Source: Affinundibacterium amnicola (lineage in GTDB: Bacteria > Pseudomonadota > Gammaproteobacteria > Burkholderiales > Burkholderiaceae_D). Taken from it: 64,000 bases of DNA. The stretch spans positions 542,623-606,622 of the forward strand of contig NZ_JACOFU010000002.1 in the NCBI RefSeq assembly GCF_014284275.1. The letters run 5' to 3'. How positions within the stretch are numbered: the stretch's first letter is position 1; every line of letters begins with the position of its first letter. This document shows, in pieces, positions 57,482 to 64,000 of this stretch. The translations under genes were made by a program, and so were the position numbers. The notes under the pieces are model-generated. The model did no database searches, was not told the DNA's origin, and saw only the letters and a program-made list of their open reading frames with translations.

Positions 57482-58714
57482 CTACTTCTTTAATGGCCTC
57501 ATAATTTTATCCAATACCGCTTTCCCTGCGCTACGTCCTAAATTTTCACCGGCCTCATTGGCAAAACGAAAATGGGCACCAGCATAAATGCGCGAGTCAG
57601 ATACTTGCTGTGACCATTCATTCCAACTTGGTAGAATTTGTATGACTGCTTTTGGCGACGATAGCGATGCAACGCGCACGCCCTTCATCGGTTTTTGACC
57701 ATCTTCCGCCACCATTATTTCCGCAATTGATCCCGCATATGAACAATGGCCACATGGATATTCTGGGAAATTCGGCGTTGGTAAAAACGATTCCCATCCT
57801 GCTTCTGCTTGCGTGGCATTGTTGCCGTCATTCGCAGCGTTACGAATAGCGACAATAGGACGCCACGTGTTGTAGTGCATCTTGGCTGCCGACATAGCGA
57901 GCGTACTATCGTCGATCGCCATGTAAACACGTGCATACATGCGCGCATTTTGCACCATACTGCGTCCATTTGTTTCTGCGGTTTGACGCAAAGACGGTAA
58001 GATGTCCGGCATAATGCGATACGAAGCCATCAGGCTTTGATGCGGTGTTCTATGCTGACTTACTTTTCCACCTAAACGTTTCACTTCATCGTAGTCTTGC
58101 GTCCAACGCGCACTATTGATGGACGGCGGTGGCGGCGAACGCAATGCCTCGGCACTAGAAATAGCCCAAGGAAAGAAAGCCAAATTATGCGGGCGAATAG
58201 AAGGTAAATCGGTAGCAGTCCAAATGCCGACCGTAGCGTGAGGCCGATAAGGTGTTTGGACGATTTTCGGATCTATCCCACCTACCGCCAATGCTGCCTT
58301 GGCAGCTTGCTCACCGATTTGCCGCCCAGCTTCGCGTTGCGCATCATTTGGAATCGCCTCCATCGCAATCGCATATGCATCATTAAGCTCATTTTTTACG
58401 CTGGGAAAATGTTCGATCAAAACCCGATACGCAGCGGTGACAGCAGCAGCCTCTACTGACGCTGCTTTATCACTTTCAGGAAAGCTGACATAACTTTCAT
58501 ACCGACGATCAATGGCATTGAGTGCTTCGAACATCGCCAGTGCTACACGAGTGGTAGCACGCGCACTTTCTGGGCGTACTTTTGCTTCCGCTGCTGGTGC
58601 AAGAGGACTATTGATACGGCTAGAGAACTCTATCCAATCACTCACTGTATCTGCCGCTACAGGGTGTGAAAATGCGAATACGCCAGCCAACATCAAACAT
58701 ATAATTTTCTTCAT
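57482..58714 (-). CDS. vanadium-dependent haloperoxidase-like / PAP2-fold phosphatase, exported
   Basis: A 410-residue protein with a signal peptide (about 1-22, ending PVAAD) and an all-helical PAP2-fold. Active-site motifs are KMHYNTWRPIVAIR (Lys and Arg), PEYPCGHCSYAGSIAEI (His323, in the S/C-G-H motif with Cys before Gly) and SRIYAGAHFRFANEAGENLG (Arg and His). This set binds phosphate or vanadate. Such bacterial proteins may be haloperoxidases or phosphatases; the sequence cannot separate these. The ATG at 58714 has a normal start, MKKIICLMLAGVFAF. Confidence 0.88.
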   Translation of the reverse strand: MKKIICLMLAGVFAFSHPVAADTVSDWIEFSSRINSPLAPAAEAKVRPESARATTRVALAMFEALNAIDRRYESYVSFPESDKAASVEAAAVTAAYRVLIEHFPSVKNELNDAYAIAMEAIPNDAQREAGRQIGEQAAKAALAVGGIDPKIVQTPYRPHATVGIWTATDLPSIRPHNLAFFPWAISSAEALRSPPPPSINSARWTQDYDEVKRLGGKVSQHRTPHQSLMASYRIMPDILPSLRQTAETNGRSMVQNARMYARVYMAIDDSTLAMSAAKMHYNTWRPIVAIRNAANDGNNATQAEAGWESFLPTPNFPEYPCGHCSYAGSIAEIMVAEDGQKPMKGVRVASLSSPKAVIQILPSWNEWSQQVSDSRIYAGAHFRFANEAGENLGRSAGKAVLDKIMRPLKK

Positions 58715-59136
58715 TTGCGTTTCCTAATTCGGTCATTAAAGGAGAATATTCGTGACTCAATTTGCTATCTATTCAGCTTTCGTCATGCGACGTTTTCAAC
58801 AAGATATTGGATTGAATATTGAGATTATTCTCTGACCAAGTTAGGTTTTCTATAGACTCAAGACGAGTGACGGTTTGATACCCTTCAAAAGCGATTGGGC
58901 AGCGCAAATGGGGTTGAGATGTTCGACTGACCTCTCATTACTTCTTGGATGTTTTGCTTTACAGCCTTAGTGAAAGACCTCTCAGAAGAAGATACTTATG
59001 TTTGATATTGAGATGCCTTCACGCGAAACAGAAAGTTTTATTAAATCCATTCACTAATATGAGAAATAAGGACTATGACATAACCTGCAACGCAATATTC
59101 GAAGGCGCTGGTAACCCTTGTATCGTCTAAAGACGG
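58715..59136. other. intergenic region upstream of haloperoxidase-like gene
   Basis: 422 bp with no believable gene; a 61-codon frame at 58945-59130 has no ribosome site. It must hold the promoter of the haloperoxidase-like gene. No palindrome I would defend. Confidence 0.45.
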
Positions 59137-59450
59137 CTACAGTCCCAATTTCATTTGGTCATACCGTTCATCCTTCTGCTCCTGATTTCGGACGTATGCA
59201 CTAACCATTTCTTCATCGAGTCCCACCGTTAAAATAAAATATCTTCTTACCCAGAATACCTCACATGTAAAATTCCTTTGCTGTCCACCAAGATGTCTGG
59301 CTATTGATATCACACTCTTACACTTGATAAAACCGACAACGTTTCAAACTGACTACTTGAGTGGAATGCTCAAACACATGTGAACATGGTCAGTCATCAA
59401 GTAACCTTCAACAATATAAGCTAGAACGATACTACCAGTAGACTGTTGAT
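59137..59450 (-). pseudogene. IS200-type transposase relic 2
   Basis: Leftward translation gives IS200-type TnpA: VEGYLMTDHVHMCLSIPLK, then two in-frame stops around SV, NVVGFIKCKSVISIARHLGG, NFTCEVFWVRRYFILTVGLD and EEMVSAYVRNQEQKDERYDQ, ending at a stop at 59137. The HUH pair (HVH) and the tyrosine of YVRNQ are still present. The in-frame stops and missing N-terminus make it a pseudogene. It lies on the same strand as the relic at 51770, and the two bracket the 52.3-58.7 kb block. Confidence 0.82.
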
Positions 59451-59511
59451 TGCTTGAATGTTGTGCTTTGTAGCCCAACTGCGATCTAATCCACCAAAAC
59501 CTGAATACAAT

Positions 59512-59546
59512 AAAAGGCGCTCAGTCCATCGAGAGAGCACCTTTTT
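59512..59546 (-). terminator. rho-independent terminator after the PII gene
   Basis: Read leftward, AAAAAGGTGCTC pairs with GAGCGCCTTTT (one G-T pair) around a 12-base loop, followed by ATTGTATTC. It lies about 46 bp past the stop of the PII gene at 59592. Confidence 0.8.
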
Positions 59547-59591
59547 CATGATGAGTTTTCATCCAGTTTCGTCATTTTAGATACACAATCA

Positions 59592-59945
<354 letters not shown>

Positions 59946-59956
59946 TTACTCATATT

Positions 59957-61579
59957 TTAATCACGGAACTTCGAAGTAATTGGGTAACGCCAATCACGGC
60001 CAAATGCGCGATGCGTAATCCGGATTCCTACTGGTGCCTGACGTCGTTTATATTCGTTAATTTTGATTAAACGCGTTATGCGCTCAACATCGGCTTCGCT
60101 GTATCCCGCCGCGACAATCTCAGCTCGTGACTGATTTTCTTCCATATAACGCTGCATAATACCGTCGAGAATATCATACGGTGGCAAGGAATCCTGATCC
60201 TTTTGATCTGGCCTTAACTCCGCGGATGGTGGTCGCGTGATGATGCGTTCGGGGATGACATCACCAATTGAATTTCGATATGCACAAAGTCGATAAACCA
60301 TGGTTTTAGCGACATCTTTAATTACCGCAAATCCACCGGCCATATCGCCATACAAGGTGCAATAACCAACCGCCATTTCACTTTTATTACCAGTGGTCAA
60401 AACGATAGAGCCATATTTATTCGACATCGCCATCAAGATGGTGCCGCGAATACGTGCTTGAATATTTTCTTCTGTCGTATCTTCTTGCAAGCCGGCAAAC
60501 TCTTGACTCAAGGTATTTCTAAACGCGGCAAAACATTCGTTAATTGAAATTTCATCGTAACGCACACCGATGCGCTTGACCATATCGCGCGAATCTAACC
60601 ACGAAATATCCGCTGTGTAAGGCGAAGGCATCATGACTGCTCGCACTTTCTCCACACCTAAAGCATCGACCGCGATCGCTAAGGTCAAAGCAGAATCGAC
60701 ACCGCCTGAGAAACCAATTAAAACACTAGGAAAACCGTTCTTCGTCACATAATCACGCACTCCCAACACGAGCGCGCGATAAATTTGTGCTTCTACTGAC
60801 ATAGTCTCCGCCACAATACTGGCTTGTGGTAAACCGTTGATAAAATCAACAATCTGCAAATCAGCTTCGCAGTGCTTCAATTGTGCGCAAACCTGTCCTT
60901 CATGATTCAGCACAAAAGAATTACCATCAAAAATCAATTCATCCTGACCGCCCAACAAATTTGCATACACCAAACTCATGCCTAGCGAACTGATGTTTCG
61001 GCGCATAACCTCAATACGAAAATCATTTTTATTCATGTGAAACGGCGAAGCATTCGGTGCTAATAAGACTTGAGCGCCAGCAGCGCGTGCTAATTGTGGC
61101 GCATCACCATTCCAAACATCTTCACAAATATTGATACCAAAACGCGTGCCCTTCACCTCAAACACGACCGCTTGATCGCCTGTGACAAAATAACGCTTTT
61201 CATCAAATACGGCATCATTCGGTAAGGCGTGTTTCAAATAGGTATGAATGATCGCACCATTCAGCAAAACCGAAATCGCGTTATAGTGATATCCATCTTG
61301 CGCTAATGGATGCCCAACCAACACATAGATGTTTTGAAATTGCTGTAAATCGCTGGTTAATTTTTGTAATGCCGCTTGTGTTTGCTGATAAAACGCAGTG
61401 CGTAAAAGCAAATCCTCTGGCGGATAACCAACTAATGATAGTTCAGGCGTCACCACAATATCGGCAGACTGAGCAGCTGCGCGGCTTACATAAGCAACGA
61501 TTTGCTGAGCATTGCCAAGCAGATCGCCAACGATGCTATTCATTTGAGCAATCGCAACTTTTACTGTATTTGCTGTCAT
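59957..61579 (-). CDS. nadE: glutamine-dependent NAD(+) synthetase
   Basis: The 540-residue enzyme amidates nicotinic acid adenine dinucleotide to NAD+. An N-terminal nitrilase-like glutaminase (residues 1-260) has the catalytic triad Glu in TPELSLVGYPPEDLLLR, Lys in YLKHALPN and Cys in GINICEDVW. The C-terminal synthetase has the P-loop GFSGGVDSAL, and GNKSEMAVGYCTLYGDMAGG. The start is the ATG at 61579 (MTANTVKVAIAQMNS); no strong ribosome site. Its start codon is only 20 bp from that of the divergent DUF482 gene. Followed by glnB. Confidence 0.95.
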   Translation of the reverse strand: MTANTVKVAIAQMNSIVGDLLGNAQQIVAYVSRAAAQSADIVVTPELSLVGYPPEDLLLRTAFYQQTQAALQKLTSDLQQFQNIYVLVGHPLAQDGYHYNAISVLLNGAIIHTYLKHALPNDAVFDEKRYFVTGDQAVVFEVKGTRFGINICEDVWNGDAPQLARAAGAQVLLAPNASPFHMNKNDFRIEVMRRNISSLGMSLVYANLLGGQDELIFDGNSFVLNHEGQVCAQLKHCEADLQIVDFINGLPQASIVAETMSVEAQIYRALVLGVRDYVTKNGFPSVLIGFSGGVDSALTLAIAVDALGVEKVRAVMMPSPYTADISWLDSRDMVKRIGVRYDEISINECFAAFRNTLSQEFAGLQEDTTEENIQARIRGTILMAMSNKYGSIVLTTGNKSEMAVGYCTLYGDMAGGFAVIKDVAKTMVYRLCAYRNSIGDVIPERIITRPPSAELRPDQKDQDSLPPYDILDGIMQRYMEENQSRAEIVAAGYSEADVERITRLIKINEYKRRQAPVGIRITHRAFGRDWRYPITSKFRD

Positions 61580-61599
61580 AAGATTTAAGGCAATTAACG

Positions 61600-62745
61600 A
61601 TGAATTCTGAAGTATCACATTATCGCATGCGCTTGGTCGATTCTCTATCGGAGATTGGACAAGCAAATTGGGACGGATTATTGCAATTGCAGACCAAGCC
61701 AAATCCTTTTTTATCCTACGCGTTCTTACATGCTTTACACGAATCCGGTTCTGCTTCGACTAAAACTGGATGGACACCGCGCTTCATCAGCATTTGGAAC
61801 GGTCAAGAACTCATGGCCGCTATGCCTCTGTACGAGAAAAGCCACTCTTATGGTGAATATGTATTTGATTGGGCATGGGCCAATGCCTACCATCAACATG
61901 ATGTCGCCTATTATCCCAAACTACTATCTGCGATTCCCTTTACACCAATTGAAGGCAATCGCTTGCTAGCACGTGATCAGCAAGCACAGCAGGCACTAAT
62001 AAGAAATTTACAAGCAATTACACAAAGTGGTCTGTATTCCTCTTGTCATTTGCTTTTTCCAACCGAACCAGAAATAGGGGTTTTACAACAAGCTGGCTTC
62101 ATGACGCGACAAGGTGTGCAATTTCATTGGCAGAATCAAAATTTTCAGGATTTCGAAGATTTCTTGATGCATCTTGATCAAAAAAAACGCAAAAACATTC
62201 GCGCCGAAAGACGCAAAGTAAGTCAAGCTGGGGTTCAATTTCAGCACTTACGCGGCGCTGACATTACGGAACAGGACTGGAAATTTTTCAAGCAATGCTA
62301 CGACAGAACCTATGCTGAACATCATTCTTCGCCCTATTTAAACTTAGATTTCTTTCTTCGTATTGGACAAGAAATGCCTAAGCACCTCTACCTAGTGATT
62401 GCGATTCTAGACGGGAGAAGAATTGCCGCCGCGCTATTTATCTATGACCATCAAACAATTTATGGCAGGTACTGGGGCTGCCTTGAACACCTACCCTGCT
62501 TGCATTTTGAGACAGCATATTATCAAGCCTTAGATTTTTGTATCAGCGAAAAGATACAAACATTCGAGGGTGGCGCGCAAGGCGAGCACAAATTAGCACG
62601 TGGATTTTTACCGCATAAGACATACTCTGCGCACTATTTGAATGAACCTGCATTTGCAAATGCAGTAGCGCACTTTCTCGAGCGAGAACAAGGTGGAATC
62701 GAGCGCTATATGGATGAACTGAATGAGCACTCCCCATTTAAGTAA
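61600..62745 (+). CDS. DUF482 (peptidogalycan biosynthesis / GNAT-like) protein
   Basis: A 381-residue cytoplasmic protein of the FemAB/GNAT-like DUF482 family. It has WDGLLQLQTKPNPFLSYAFL and HALHESGSA near the N-terminus, YGEYVFDWAWANAYHQH, the FLMHLDQKKRKNIRAERRKV core, and TFEGGAQGEHKLARGFLPHKTYSAH near the end. Some members are named for a role in surface polysaccharide or peptidoglycan modification; that is not proven. The ATG at 61600 has AAGG eight bases upstream and is divergent from nadE by 20 bp. Confidence 0.9.
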   Translation: MNSEVSHYRMRLVDSLSEIGQANWDGLLQLQTKPNPFLSYAFLHALHESGSASTKTGWTPRFISIWNGQELMAAMPLYEKSHSYGEYVFDWAWANAYHQHDVAYYPKLLSAIPFTPIEGNRLLARDQQAQQALIRNLQAITQSGLYSSCHLLFPTEPEIGVLQQAGFMTRQGVQFHWQNQNFQDFEDFLMHLDQKKRKNIRAERRKVSQAGVQFQHLRGADITEQDWKFFKQCYDRTYAEHHSSPYLNLDFFLRIGQEMPKHLYLVIAILDGRRIAAALFIYDHQTIYGRYWGCLEHLPCLHFETAYYQALDFCISEKIQTFEGGAQGEHKLARGFLPHKTYSAHYLNEPAFANAVAHFLEREQGGIERYMDELNEHSPFK

Positions 62746-62831
62746 TGCGTATGCAATTCCAAAGTGGTATCAAAACCTCTTTTTCGTGAAGCGACTAATT
62801 TTGCAACATTTTTTGACAAATGTGAATTTCA

Positions 62832-62843
62832 TTTACATGTAAA
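62832..62843. promoter_or_regulatory. small palindrome in the kinase gene leader
   Basis: TTTACATGTAAA is a perfect 12-bp palindrome 84 bp upstream of the kinase ATG, and TTGACA lies just before it at 62813-62818. The -10 is not clear. It could be an operator; evidence is weak. Confidence 0.3.
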
Positions 62844-62927
62844 GCAATCAAATCCTTTAGAATGTACGGGCATAAAAACCCATCCTCGCAGATGGTTAAA
62901 ACGATTTAATTCAAGGTTTTCGTCAGT

Positions 62928-63968
62928 ATGATTCAAAATATCCATGCCAGCAGCCCCGCCACACCCGGTAAAACACCGATGCGCAGAATTGGACGGTTCA
63001 CTGTCACCGATAAGTTGGGTAGCGGTTCCAACGGTAACGTTTTACTTGGCCATGACCCGATTATTGACCGTGCAGTCGCCATCAAAATTTTGAACAATCC
63101 GGTAGGTGGAAGCGACAAAAAACAGCGTGAACAACAATTTATTAATGAAGCACGCGCTGCAGGTCGCTTATCCCATCCGAACATCGTGACAATTTATGAT
63201 GCTTCGACTGAAGGTGGCACAACATTTATCGCGATGGAATTCTTACAAGGCAAAGACTTACGAGAGTTGATGGCAAGCGGCAAACGTTTTGATGTGATTG
63301 AAGTTGCCAGTATCGCTTATAAAATCGCCGGTGCTTTAGCATTTGCGCATAATCAAGGGGTGATTCATCGCGATATCAAGCCCGCCAATATTTTCATTGT
63401 CGAAAACAATCAGCCTAAAGTGGTCGATTTTGGTATCGCCCGTGTACCCAATCGCGTATTAGATGATAACGGTCAACCGCAGACCCTATTCAAAGGTACG
63501 ATTATGGGTACACCTAACTATATGTCCCCTGAACAAGCCTTGAGTCAACCAGTAACAGCATTAACAGACGTTTATTCTCTTGGCGCAGTGATGTACGAAA
63601 TGCTGACCGGACAAAAGCCTTTTTCGGCGTCTGATTTCGATAAATTGCTTTACAACATCACACACAAAACTCCAAAATCACCTGACTTACTCAATCCAGA
63701 CGTACCAGAAAAACTGGCACACATCGTTATGAAGGCAATGCAAAAGAAAACGCATCGCCGCTATAAAAACGCAGCCGAAATGGCGCTAGCATTGAATAAG
63801 TTTTTGGCAGGAGAAAAACGTGCACGACGTCAATCTTCAGCAAGCAGAGAAAGCAACACTACATCCACAGCAAGCCCTTTTGCACATAAGAGCAATTTAT
63901 TTTGGTTGGGTTGGGGTAGTTTTATTATTGCGGCAATCTTGGCTGTGCTAGCTTTTAAGTCGCGTTGA
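62928..63968 (+). CDS. membrane-anchored serine/threonine protein kinase
   Basis: The 346-residue Hanks-type kinase has a glycine loop GSGSNGNV near 31-38, Lys53 in VAIKIL, a catalytic loop HRDIKPANIF (Asp149), DFGIA (Asp167), a substrate lobe GTPNYMSPEQAL, and a Ser/Thr-rich linker (about 300-318). A C-terminal transmembrane helix (about 325-343, WGSFIIAAILAVLAFK) places the kinase in the cytoplasm. There are no PASTA or other outside sensor domains. No phosphatase gene is in view. The partner and signal are unknown. Confidence 0.94.
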   Translation: MIQNIHASSPATPGKTPMRRIGRFTVTDKLGSGSNGNVLLGHDPIIDRAVAIKILNNPVGGSDKKQREQQFINEARAAGRLSHPNIVTIYDASTEGGTTFIAMEFLQGKDLRELMASGKRFDVIEVASIAYKIAGALAFAHNQGVIHRDIKPANIFIVENNQPKVVDFGIARVPNRVLDDNGQPQTLFKGTIMGTPNYMSPEQALSQPVTALTDVYSLGAVMYEMLTGQKPFSASDFDKLLYNITHKTPKSPDLLNPDVPEKLAHIVMKAMQKKTHRRYKNAAEMALALNKFLAGEKRARRQSSASRESNTTSTASPFAHKSNLFWLGWGSFIIAAILAVLAFKSR

Positions 63969-64000
63969 ATTGAACGATTTATTTCGACATATCACTAAGA

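Noticed and set aside
58945-59130. 61-codon frame between the haloperoxidase-like gene and the IS relic.
   Set aside because: Arg/Leu/Cys-rich translation without ribosome site; judged random.

Overview
The window looks like chromosomal DNA of a moderate-GC (mid-40s %, by eye) betaproteobacterium of the order Burkholderiales, most likely Oxalobacteraceae and perhaps close to Undibacterium. This is inferred from gene content and gene order (ftsK-lolA-rarA divergent from trxB; orn divergent from an M48 protease gene, phhB and rsgA) and from protein style, not from any marker gene. No rRNA, tRNA or CRISPR array was recognised. Most of the window is ordinary housekeeping and environmental-response DNA. 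The accessory-looking part is about 50.3-59.5 kb.

0-5.3 kb: histidine utilisation. hutU, hutH, hutD and the first part of hutI run leftward. The repressor gene hutC is divergent, and a perfect 18-bp palindrome of HutC-operator type lies between hutU and hutC. Hairpin repeats sit between the hut genes, and one appears to have been split by a second type of repeat. 5.4-16.5 kb: a two-part patatin/outer-membrane barrel protein (PlpD type), an HTH regulator, a membrane-anchored HExxH protein, a small secreted protein, a very large periplasmic-propeller histidine kinase without a partner regulator, an M14 carboxypeptidase with a directly abutting 62-codon gene, and a DUF3820 protein.

17-29.8 kb: a TAXI-type binding protein, a CinA-like protein, an EI24 membrane protein, an FKBP isomerase, oligoribonuclease followed by a frameshifted lipoprotein gene, an M48 protease, PhhB, RsgA, an amino-acid-type binding protein, a tricorn-like protease and a DUF2189 membrane protein. 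30-36.6 kb: a LytS/LytTR two-component system with an ElaA acetyltransferase, YggL, then a leftward moeA-moaD-moaE-crcB-pip cluster. 36.8-41.8 kb: a small acidic protein, a secreted M24 peptidase, small exported proteins, and an Lrp regulator divergent from a saccharopine-dehydrogenase-like gene with a palindrome between them.

41.9-48.4 kb: rarA, lolA and ftsK leftward; trxB and an Smr protein rightward. 48.4-51.7 kb: a second LytTR/LytS pair with a 22-bp direct repeat upstream (candidate LytTR site), a DUF4386 protein and a lipoprotein related to the frameshifted one near 21 kb. 51.8-59.5 kb: a block bracketed by two decayed IS200-type transposase relics in the same orientation. It holds a TonB-dependent receptor, two unknown exported proteins in an apparent operon, an acetyltransferase and a vanadium-haloperoxidase-like phosphatase-fold enzyme. 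59.6-64 kb: a PII protein, glutamine-dependent NAD synthetase, a DUF482 protein whose start codon lies only 20 bp from that of nadE, and a membrane-anchored Ser/Thr kinase.
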